64,000 bases of DNA, from positions 6,126,620 through 6,190,619 of the forward strand of contig OZ025220.1 in the NCBI GenBank assembly GCA_964019055.1, written 5' to 3'. Position 1 is the first letter of the stretch. Each line of letters starts with the position of its first letter. The stretch is from Anthopleura xanthogrammica. Lineage: Eukaryota; Cnidaria; Anthozoa; Actiniaria; Actiniidae. The translations under genes were made by a program, and so were the position numbers. The notes under the pieces were generated by a model that saw nothing but the letters and a program-made list of their open reading frames with translations, was not told the DNA's origin and did no database searches. This document shows positions 1 through 11,766 of this stretch, one piece after another.

Positions 1-410
1 ACTACAAATATGATTTAAATATAAACCTTCGTTATCTAATGTTTCTATGGCTGACCACAATTTTAACTAAGGTTCCTACAACTGAATCAAAGCCCTAATT
101 ATATTAATTTTAGACACCTTTGTAAATTTAGCCAACTATTTAAGCCTTAGGATAGATATGAGTGCAGTTTCCCACGTTCAGTAAGAAGCTAGGTAGCAAT
201 TTATCAACACGCTTTGCAAATGTATAATACTCCAGATTCGTAAAACCCCTTTCACAGTTCCCTGCACCATCTTGAAAAGTAGACCTTTTTTAACACTTTG
301 GACAAAACGTATATTCCAAGACCTCGTGCACGACTTTTTCGTATCCGAGTCGGTTTTACAGTAATGTGCTTTCAGAGCGGGGGTAAACGGGGGGGGGGGG
401 GGGGGGGGTG
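1..410. other. Left flank of unit A
   Basis: AT-rich sequence ending in a run of about 20 G at 389-408 just before the CGATAGG satellite. It shows no evident similarity to the corresponding flank of unit B (29400-29710), so the duplicated segment starts at the satellite. No gene seen. Confidence 0.5.
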
Positions 411-953
411 CGATAGGCGATAGGCGATAGGCGATAGGCGATAGGCGATAGGCGATAGGCGATAGGCGATAGGCGATAGGCGATAGGCGATAGGCGATAG
501 GCGATAGGCGATAGGCGATAGGCGATAGGCGATAGGCGATAGGCGATAGGCGATAGGCGATAGGCGATAGGCGATAGGCGATAGGCGATAGGCGATAGGC
601 GATAGGCGATAGGCGATAGGCGATAGGCGATAGGCGATAGGCGATAGGCGATAGGCGATAGGCGATAGGCGATAGGCGATAGGCGATAGGCGATAGGCGA
701 TAGGCGATAGGCGATAGGCGATAGGCGATAGGCGATAGGCGATAGGCGATAGGCGATAGGCGATAGGCGATAGGCGATAGGCGATAGGCGATAGGCGATA
801 GGCGATAGGCGATAGGCGATAGGCGATAGGCGATAGGCGATAGGCGATAGGCGATAGGCGATAGGCGATAGGCGATAGGCGATAGGCGATAGGCGATAGG
901 CGATAGGCGATAGGCGATAGGCGATAGGCGATAGGCGATAGGCGATAGGCGAT
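411..953. repeat. (CGATAGG)n satellite, unit A boundary
   Basis: About 543 bp of essentially perfect 7-bp repeats (about 77 units). Because 21 bp is three units, every frame without a stop encodes a 7-residue period; on the minus strand this gives a repetitive RLSPIAY reading frame running on into the array flank. That frame is a by-product of repeat length rather than a gene. The array marks the 3'-side boundary of the duplicated unit. Confidence 0.95.
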
Positions 954-961
954 TGGTCATT

Positions 962-1162
962 TTAAGATTTCAACGGAATAGCTGGAATGACGTGTTTATC
1001 ATTCTTATTCTCGTCAAGAACACGCCGGACGTTAATGTTGAGATAACCAATACTGTTTGTAATGAACAACAAAACCATTTTTAAGGCCTCGATCATAGGC
1101 TGCTTTCTTACGACCCATAAAGCATTTTGATTTGGCTCATTCGCGTCAAATTTGAGGGGCAC
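962..1162 (-). other. Conserved short ORF downstream of gene A (unproven)
   Basis: 66-codon frame containing EPNQNALWVVRKQPMIEA and IPAIPLKS. The unit B counterpart (30318-30596) is open over the same part, with a 3-bp difference that keeps frame (NVRRVLDEN against TNIRVLDEN). It could be a downstream 3' exon or chance. No splice link to the tail exon was found. Confidence 0.25.
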
Positions 1163-1239
1163 TTAACATAACTTGACAATCGTTTTCATGTGCAGTGAAC
1201 GATAACAAGCTATTGTATTTATGCAAAGTGCCCCTCAAA
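1151..1239. mobile_element. Short TIR element (MITE-like), unit A
   Basis: About 89 bp bounded by tttgaggggcactt and its inverted copy aagtgcccctcaaa. Also at 30504-30597 in unit B, so it predates the duplication. No coding capacity. Confidence 0.55.
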
Positions 1240-1420
1240 GACTAGAATAAGAAACCAGTAAATTCGTGTTCAGGTGTGTGCCCATAATTCCTTTCCGTCT
1301 TGGAATGACTTATCGCCTATCTTCTTTGGATCCCACAAACGTTTTCGAAATGGTTGTATATGGCAACCCTTATCTTAGAATGAGTTTAACTTCAACAGTT
1401 GCCGGTGGAAAAGAGCTTTC

Positions 1421-1674
1421 TTAGTTGCATCTTTCCCCATTCTTCATTTTATAACGTCCTTTCCCCTTCTCTTCTGTAGTGGTTTCTGCATAGTCACCAA
1501 GTCCTTTCTCTTTGTCATTCAGTACTTTTGTCGGTCCTTGCTCATCAATGATGTCTGTGGCATCTCCATGTGCATCAGTCACAAGTTGCAAGATTTCAAG
1601 ACAACAAGAGACTGAACACGTGGGTTCGTTCTTCAAAGACTTTATAGTTGTTAGACTAGATGAGATGTATTTGA
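1421..1674 (-). CDS. Gene A exon 21: cytoplasmic tail and stop
   Basis: 254-bp last coding exon. The acceptor is atttttacag at 1675, and the codon split over the junction (G|TC) gives Val. It codes 84 residues, begins KYISSSLTTIKSLKNEP, contains a Cys pair (CSVSCC), becomes acidic/lysine-rich and stops with TAA at 1421-1423. It directly follows the last membrane segment, so a cytoplasmic tail is the natural reading. Three residues differ from gene B (T/K, K/R, G/E) and none of the changes is silent, so the tail evolves faster than the membrane exon. Confidence 0.8.
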
Positions 1675-2036
1675 CTGTAAAAATCAATATGTTGCTGCAT
1701 CATTCAATTTTGCTAACGCAAACATTCTTCCATTTATCAACCACCCAGATTATAATTCCCCTCCGGTTATAATAACCGACTTATGCTTCCAGTTATACCC
1801 CTCCCCCGTTATAAGCCACCCGGTTGTTAAGCTCCCCGGGTTGTAAGCCCAGTAGTCTGCTTACACAAATGTCCACAAAGATCACAAATCTTGAAGTACT
1901 TCATACCATTTAAATGAAAGTTATTTGTTGAATACTCCATACCTACTGAACGAACGAGGCTTTTAGATTTTGTGTTACAAAAAACAGTCGATCTTTCGCT
2001 GGATTGGGATTGGTAGGAAACTGAAACAAGCTCTCT

Positions 2037-2095
<59 letters not shown>

Positions 2096-5000
2096 AATGA
2101 CATCTAAAGTACGTATACCATTTGGAAATGCGAGAAAATGGGTGTGGCCAATTACCAATTATGAGAACGAGGATATCTTTGACTACCAGACTCGTGGCCA
2201 ATGCGTCTCGTTAACAGTATAAATTCACCCTACTATTAATCATACACCTAAATCCGAAATGGCGCACAACTGTGTGAGTTACATGAAAACGAGGCATCGA
2301 GGGCCAACTTTACAAATTTACAGCATTTTCTTATAATTTGATGCCGCAAAATTGTTGTGTTCCTGAATGTAAGAAAGAAAGAAAGGCCGAACAAGTGTAT
2401 ACTTTGCATAGACACCATATGGGTTTCTTTGTAATTGGCCCTGGATGCCTCGTTGCCAATAATGTGCGCCATTTTGGACTTTTTGTATTTTTAGTGTAAA
2501 CTCTGAATATTTCACTCTTACCTGCTACAATAGTGACAACAAGAACATTACTTGAGACAAGTACAATGGTTATGATAAGATCATCCCCTTCTTGATTCAC
2601 ACCAGATGATATCTCGTTCCTGGGGATCTGTAACAGCATACCAATGGTAAGGTTCACAGAGCTTGCCATCAAAGAAATGAGCTGTAGCCAGTGTTCAAAG
2701 TTGTCTTCCATTGGCTTGGAGAAGGCAAAGAGAATGGAATACAGCCCAGAAAACATTGCAGTCATACCAAGACTTGTGCGACCCTCGGCGCTCAATAACA
2801 GAAGCACTGCACTGAAAAATATCTTGCGAAACAGTTCAACGATTTCCCAAAACCAGCAATCTGCACAATAATTTTCATACATGAACCGAAGAACACCTTT
2901 CATGAAACTGAACTTTTGCAGGGAAGACGACTCGGAATTCTTCAACGATCTCTTGAGGATGAATAGAACTACCAGTGGTATGCCAACACAGTATACTATT
3001 GTCAATCTGCTTAAGTTTCCATAAATCGTATGCCTTGTTGTGTCACATTCCACTGAGTAGTCGGCTCTGAGGTATGATTTACAGTTGTGTTCACCATACG
3101 AGCATATCTTGTGGCAGGTGTCTGGCAGCATTTGGAAGACGTGGTAACAAGTTGATGGAAAAGTGATGAATATGACCAGGCTTACAAAACGATAGCACGT
3201 GTACTTGTACTGCTTGATTTTCTCCGTTCGCTCGTCTTCACTCACTTTCTTGCTCGTGAACCATTCGATGAGGTATTTGCTCAGGATTCCTAACATGATA
3301 GCCGATCCAGTAATGATGACACTTGCCATGAACTGAGTGTATGCGTCTGTTTTCATTGAGTGTTTGATGCAGTTGATGGGAACAATTTGGAGAAGATTGA
3401 GCTGAACTATTCTGGCATAGACTGTCATTGCAAGGATGGGTCCAGGCCACTTGATGTAAGAGAAGGAGCCAAACGTACTTGAAGAAACTTGATAAAAACC
3501 AATAACGATTTTAAGTCTGGCAAGAATGATGTCTGTCATCGATCTTGCTTTGTTATTACCATCAGATTTTTTTGCTTGTCTCCAGACGAAAAATACAATA
3601 AAAAGCAGTCCCAAGACGACTACACAGGCCTGGACAATGATCCATGGTAGAGTTGGGCACTTTCTGCATATTGCCATCATGTTGTAGTAACCTTCATTAC
3701 ACACGGCACACAACGGTCCAGTGTAACCTTCTTTACACAGTGAATCTGTTCCTCCAAGACAGGATTCAGCAAAAGGACAGGCGTATGGTTCTGGGATTTT
3801 ATCTTTAAATTCTTCAATGGTATGGGGAACGTTGAAGTTACTCAGGTCCTTTTTGAATGCTGCGTACGTTTGTTGAGATTCTTTATTTTTCCAGATCCAA
3901 AAATATCCGGCAGCCAAATCGATGCTGTCGTTTGCACACGCTTGGCCTTTAGTGCAGGTTATACAAGACTTGAAACGATGCAGACGGTAATGGTTGTCAC
4001 TGCATTTACATGCACGGAATCCAGCAAAAACTTTAGTGTTGGTACCTTTTGTAAAAACAAAATCAAGTAACTAAAAATTTGAAGGCTAAATTTCATGCCA
4101 TGATCATAATAGAATAATTTTACTTGGATCGTGAAACAAAGTTGTATGATTGGTAACAATCAAAGTAAAACAAAAGAAAACAATGGACTCAGAGTCCAAT
4201 ACTATCCAGCTGCATGATGTGAAATATTGACGTAGAAATAACGTCACTGCAAAACTGAGGTGTCACGAAGCCTGCAAAACGCGACTTGTAAAAGTCTATG
4301 TCTGAGATAAATCTAGATTTTCAGGAGGTTTCTTTTATATTTTGTATACATTTACTATGATATTCATTATTGAGTGGAAAAATAAAATAAAGAAATAACA
4401 GTTTCCCGAGTCGCCGACTACTAAGGACGACACCTCAGTTTTGCAAATTTTCTCGATTCTGATTGGCTCTTATTTTTCCACAGATCAGCTGGATGTATTT
4501 TGCTTGCTCTTTATCCATGGGTTTACTGATAAAATTACTCCAACGATCGAATGCATATGCATATCTGTACTAGAAACTCATATTACTAGAATATCAAGAA
4601 AGAAAGAAACTCGAACCAGTGATTATCTTTAACATCTTATAAGAGAAGTTTGAGCCAAACTAATACTTGAGCAATTATTGTCCACTTTTTCAAATAAAAG
4701 TACAAAAAAAAGGCGTCAAAGTATTACATATACCTTCTTTACAGGATTGACATTCTGTCTGAGATTTCCCTGGAGCCATTTCGGGTGTAACATAAGTACC
4801 ACGGGGACATAGCTTGCATCCTAGACCATAATACTTCTTCCCTGAATAACCCATTTCGTCCTGGTAGAATCCACCTGTTTACAAAATATTGATGCATTAT
4901 GAGATATTTTTATTATATTGCTAATATACAATATTTGTATTATGATCATCCGGGTGAATGTAGTCCTGAGAAGAACTGTTTGATGTGACTGACGTTTCGA

Positions 5001-8000
5001 CAACCTGAGCAGACTCTGAAGACGACTTCCGCTCAGGTTGTCGAAACGTCAATCACATCAAACAGTCCTTCTCAGGACTACATCCACCCGGATGATCACA
5101 ATACAAATATTGTTTCTTCGACAAATATTGTTACTTCGATAAATATACATTCACCTGGGTTTAGACCTTTCTTTACAATATTGCTAATATAGTTACAGTT
5201 GGTGTGTTGTGCGTGTTATATACATAAACAGTATTAGCATAAGTTTCCAGCATTCCCAAGAGAGTCAAATGGCAAAAACATCAGGCGGCCATGTTGACGA
5301 TATCATACTAACACCAGCATAACACTTCGCGTTAACGAAGAATTATTCACAATCGAAGAATTATTTGCTTATAGACTCCTTGCACGTGACGTCAAAGCAG
5401 CTCAATTTGGAGGTAAAAGAAAAGAATTTCAATCTCCTGAGAATTGGAAATGATCGTTTTGTCCTCCAAATTAAGCTGCATTCCGACATGCTGCAGGGGT
5501 CTATTAAATACTATAGTGATTTTACTTTGCCAGTGAAAAAAATGGAACTAGCGTCAACTATATCGCCAGTTTTAGTTTGCATTACTAATTTGCATTGTAT
5601 AAAATTTCTTTGTACGTGGGAATTATATTTGAATTGAACAAGGATGGACCGACTTGGCCCGAAAGCTCGGATTAAGATCAACTAAATTAACGTGAAAGAA
5701 ACCTTGTTAAATTCAAATGTGCATTGCATTTCCAGTCCTTACCTGGTGGGCATTCTTCACATTCTGGCCTCAGATCAGATTTGAAAGACCCTCTGTAGCA
5801 AGGATGACAATTGAACCAAAACCAAACCTTCTCACAAATATATCCCATAGTTGTCATGGCATTTTTACCGTCTAATCCTTTCACCCGTATTATGATGTCG
5901 ACCACTTTAGATTTCGATGAATATGATCTGCAATAAATATGACCATGATATTTTACAGCGCTTTTCATATTTCCGCGACTTAACTGACTCAAGACGTCTA
6001 GAGTTTTGACTTCCGTCAATCAAATTTACGACGAGCCGAGTTCATTCCGATCGAGCGACAAGGAAATTCCCTTGAGTATGCTCATAGACAGCTATTTTCA
6101 CACGGGAATTTGTTTATCGTTCGCCATCGGAATTAACTCGGCCCGTCGTAAATTTGATTGACGGAAGCTATATTGCCAGAAGTCTGGAGTCGGTAGGTCG
6201 CAGAAATATGAAAAGCGCTGTAACTGCTGGAAAGAAATAAGTATATTTTCAAAGTAAGAACGCGCGCGATCCGTTCATGATTATTTTAATCAAGTTAAAA
6301 CTTTCTTACATGGTATATTTGATTCTTTTCTTCAGGGGCCAGATAGTGACTGGAACCCCAATCTGAGTACCCAACAAATTCCTGTATTATAAGAAGACAT
6401 AATAGAGATTACTCCATGGAAAGTGTGAGCGTATGCTTTTTATTCCAGCTAGTCTTCGAGCGAGTGAGTTTTATGATACGAAACAACTAGTAAATAAGAA
6501 GCGTACGCTCGCACTTTCCATGGTATTTTCTGTCACAAAGATGAACTAAACTAAATCGATATTTTAAAAAAACTCCGTTTTAAAAGCCTAATAAAAAACG
6601 AATCTGGATAAATTTTTGATATTCAAATAATTATCTAATTTTAATATTTTCAAATTCTAGGCTTTACCTGCAGGAGTTAGGTTTCAGTAGTTTACACGGG
6701 AAATAATTGAGAAAGCTTACCGAAGTTATTTAGTAAACTCGCCTTCTTCCACGAACAACCTTCTTCCAAGAATAACACATGCCTTTTCTTGTTATTTTTT
6801 TCATTTTGGAATTTTAGAAGCTTTTTCAAAGGATTTACATGTCTTTTCTAACACTGACTTTACTTTTGGTATTTCATCGATTATTCCTTTGGTTTTGTCG
6901 TCTAAAATATAGTTTCCTCCATGTTTTGAACTCGAACCCTCTAGTCTTAGTCGAACGTCTCACACCAAATAAAAGCCAGTTTTTGCCGACTTCTGATTGG
7001 ACGTATCGTTTTCTCGCAAGTGAAGAAAAATCGTACGTGGCTATGGCTTCTGATTGGAAGTATCGTTTTCTTTTTCACACGTGAAAAAGCGATACCCGCA
7101 TTGTGATTGGTTGGGAACAGTGAACGAACGGAAATGTATTAAACAGGTTTTTATCGACTAAATCTCAGTATGTTTGTTTATAATAATGTATTATATTTTC
7201 TTTTCTTCTATCATTTTACTTACACAAGTTTAAGTTTGGGTAAAGACAGAAATGCGCCTTCCTCCAGTACTGTCAAGGGGTTGTTTGAAAGAGATCTAGA
7301 AAATAACAAACAACAAAACATTAAGAAATGACGACTCATTTATTTTCCCTCGTTTATTTTTCTGCAGCTGTTTTTAATGAAGTGCAACCCCTTGCTTTGA
7401 AATAGTTTGTTTGTTCCAATGTACGTGTTTCATTGGTGGACGTCAATCATTCGAATGACGTCAATGTTCCTTTCATACGTGAATATTAATAATTAGAATC
7501 ATAGAACACATTAACAAAATTACTTTAATTAAAATAATTAATCAAAATTATTCTGCCTTGTCGGCATGATGCATGATGCCCTTCATGTGTATCCTACTTA
7601 CATGCTTTCGACTCTTACTAGGCCATAGAACGATAAGTTGTAAATATGAACTATTTTGTTATTATCCAAGAAGCTAATAGAAAACAAAGAAATAAGCAAA
7701 TATTAAAAAGAAAGAAAGTGTCCTCGTTGAGTCATCACCCCTCCACCTCCTCCATTTTCCATCTTATTTATTATTAGCTCTAAAGTGTTTGAAAGAAATT
7801 AATTTAGTAGCTGGCGTGGCGGCCCAAAGCAGGAGCACATGGTTAAACGTTTGAGGGTGGTTGCCCCCACACCCCACACCCCACACCCCACACCCCACAC
7901 CCCAGACCCCAGACCCCAGACCCCAGACCCCAGACCCAAGACCCCAGACCCCAGACCCCAGACCCAAGACCCCAGACCACAGACCCCAGACCCCAGACCC

Positions 8001-11000
8001 CACACCCCACACCCCACACCCCACACCCCACACCCCACATCCCACACCCCACACTCAATATTATTTCTTTTGTTGCTTTTGAATATTTCCTTACATGTTG
8101 ACCGTTTGAAAAAGATTTTGGAACTTCATATCTGGTATAACTCTCAACTTGTTATTTGCGAAAAATCTTTAGGGAGAAATAGTAATTAGTATCAGTATCA
8201 TCAAACAAGGGCGGATCAAGGAATTTGTTGAGAGGGGGGTCCAAACGTTGAGAGGGGGCTAAATGTATACTTCATATAAATTTTACTCTAATACGGGCCA
8301 AATAGAATCACTCTAATATATGGAGGGAACAAACTGAAAAATAAAAATAAAATCCTTAAACAGAAAGACGTAAATGAAATTAGCTGAAAGTAGCAAAGTA
8401 GTTTGTTCTATTTTACTAGTCATCGAAAATATGTTCGTTGGCAGCTATCTGCGGGAACTGATCATCAGTGTGACATTAACAGACTTACAATGTTTGAAGT
8501 TTCGGTCCATCTCCCAACTCAGGGAAATCGATGAATCGATTGTAGTTCATAGTCCTTTGAAATATCGTAATATCATTTTAGTATGAATAAGAATGATTAT
8601 TTGCATTATAGCATGTTACAAAACAACTGTTATAAATCTTGCTTTCTGATTGGTTGATAGCATGTGCATTATGAGATCACACAGCACGCGCGCATTTGTA
8701 TTTTATAAAAGAAATTAAAAAAAACTTCCTTGCTGTGCTGAGTGAAGTTAGGAAGCACTTGGGAGTTGTCAGAAATAACAAATAAGAAATTACAAATAAC
8801 TGATAATTTTCATTCGCCACCTTTTGACTGTGAAGAAAATATGTTGCTTTGATACTATAGGGGCCATAATGGTAAGTTTAACCAAGTTTCAAGTCATTTC
8901 CAATTTTCATAGATTTTCATCTAAGTGCCCCTTTAAGATTTGCCTAATAGACACAAAGGACGCTAATCCCTATTTTTCTTCCTTCCTTTTTTCCTTCTAT
9001 CTTTCTTTTTTCTTTTCATTTTTTTCTTTTTCTTCATTTTTTCTTTCGATTATTTGTTTCTGACTATTATATTTTTACTCGAATCTTAATTAAAAGCACT
9101 GCATGTTTCATATAAGAGTTTTTGCATCATAAGGACTTGTTTGGCATTATTATAATGCTAGATTGAATTGGTAAATTTTAGTTAATTTTTCAATTGTTTA
9201 GTTAATTTGTTTGACTTGATAATGACGTTTTGTAACGTCCAAATTTCGTCATTTTTATGACTCTAGAAGTTTCTTATAGATTTTCTGAATTTTTAGCGTT
9301 CAATTTTTGCTTTAATTTTTTTTTGTCAATATGCATTAATTTGCCATGTGCTACTTACAGAAAGACTAGTGTATTTAAGCCAGTGAAATATCCAGAAGGC
9401 AAAGTCATTAGATCATTGCTGTGAAGATAGCTACAAATAAAATGTATTCCTTGTTTGAACATACTCTCAAGATTACCGAGCTGTTTTCGTATAATTGGAA
9501 AAAGATACGCCAAGTTATTGCCCTATCACACTATGACGTCACACCAAAACAATCTATTGTTTTAACGCAAAGGATCATGGTCACCATAGGGGACAAAATA
9601 GCAGCAACATAAAAAATCACAATAAAATTTGGTTTATGAGGTTGTGAAAAGTGAGAACCGCTAAATATTGCCATAAATATCCCTAATGAAAGATGATTTA
9701 GCCTATACATTTCTGTTATTCTTGATCACGTAAACAAGCTGTGACGTCATAGTGTTATAGGACAATTCGTTGCCGTACCGTAGCTGTATATTATCTTGCC
9801 ATAGTCGTAAATACACGTTGTGATTGAAAAAAATACTGGTAGACACTGGGAAGGTACTTTAATGCTATGGTATGTCGTACCGTGTACTACGTGCTGTAAG
9901 TCAGTCCCGGACGTTTCCCACGCATACGAAAAGCGCTCCATTTAGAGACAAGTGCTTTATTCTCAATAGACCTTTTTGCTCTATCACTATTTTCGACTTC
10001 GTGCGCTTCAAGAACAATAGGTGCATCAAAGATTGTACGGAATTTGAACTTAGAATTAGAGTAAAAAGGTCTAATCGTTTAAAAGTTCGCAAAAACAATG
10101 TCAATTAATTATAACGTCAGTTTTTTTTTTCTTTTGTAATTTTATTGGGAGACTATCCTTTAGGTTGAGTCACCTGTCTAGCTCTCTCCAACAGTTTGTT
10201 GGAAGCTTAATAAATAAGAAAATAAATTTAAAAAAAATCATGACATAACATACAGATAGTTGAGGTATCGAAGGCCAGAGAAAACACCCCGAACCAGAGA
10301 TGATAACCGATTGTTGTCAAGGTAACTGAAATAAAAAAAGAACCCAAACTATTGACGATGACAGCAATAAGCTACTCGGACGACCACGTAAAATGGCGGT
10401 CCCGCCTCACTTAGAAACGTTACCGCCGATTCCGATGAATTGCGACTGCTAGACTTTGAATACTTCGATTGCACTAATGCATTAGATGGACGTCAATCAT
10501 TCAAATGACGTTACACTCCTCAACATCTACCTTGTTTGATCACTTGAGCTTCGCTTTTGAGCAAGAAATTTTAGTCGAAATATGCCTTGCAGTTTTCCTA
10601 GAGCTTTGTGACTGCCTGTTCAAATAACTTAAAACATGCTACTATCTTTCTTACTATAGAATCCCGAAAGACCAAGCGCTCAGGAAGACTTACAATATGA
10701 TTTTAAGGAACGAATCGTGTTCATTCTGATGATGTTTTTTACTAACATTTCCTTATGAAATCTACTTACATTGTCTGCAGCTCGTTGAGGCCATCAAAAG
10801 TACCCGGATGTATTATCTTTATTTCATTTTTTGAAAGTCTCCTAATAATAAAATAAAAAAAGAGTTTCAAGTAGGATTCAAAGTAAAGCTATAGGGATAT
10901 AAAAATGTAAAGTTTTAAGGTTTGCTGGTTTATGTTCGAACATTGATGTTCTGGCTACGATGATGGTGGCCATAATCACGCAAATGAAAATTCGCCAAGG

Positions 11001-11351
11001 ATTGAGATTTGCGCAATATGAATTAATAAAATTATTATTATTAATCAGAATGAAGCACCAAAAGGCTATATTTATAAAAAAGCTGAAACCAATGTAGAGT
11101 AGGGAATCTAGGGTTGGATCTCACGGTGTCAGGTTCGATTCCTGGACTTGGCATCGCAGGGGTAGTGTAGAGTTTGTTAGGTCTCTCCGATTAGAGGATT
11201 TTCCTCCCTCCGCAAAATCTAATAAATTCAAAATTCCAGGTACTAGAGCTATGGGATATTGCTATTTGACAGGATCTTTTTAGTAAACATTTTATATATA
11301 TAGTCTTTCTTTGGTTCCTTCCTAAATTCTTTCATTCATTTTATATCATTG

Positions 11352-11418
<67 letters not shown>

Positions 11419-11445
11419 CGAATCCCTAAAACTTTGACACTTTTG

Positions 11446-11485
<40 letters not shown>

Positions 11486-11668
11486 GATAGCGATTTCTGT
11501 CATTTTTCAACAAACATTTGTTACCCAGTTGTTCTAGAATACCTAATGAGGGTTTTTAACATGTTTGCAGTTGATTTGCTCCTTGTTTACTGTTTATTTT
11601 TCAACAAAAATAGCACTCAAACATATATGTATATATATCGCAAAAATGTCAAAGTTGTAGGGATTCGG

Positions 11669-11766
<98 letters not shown>

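Noticed and set aside
178..960. 260-residue RLSPIAY-repeat reading frame (and its twin at 29618-30316)
   Set aside because: Created by the 7-bp satellite (21 bp is three units, no stop possible). No start context, no conserved unique part.
7764..8189. Pro/Thr/His- and Gly/Val/Trp-repeat frames
   Set aside because: CCCCACA/CCCCAGA minisatellite. Also rejected as telomeric repeat, since the unit is neither TTAGGG nor a known telomere variant and it sits inside an intron.
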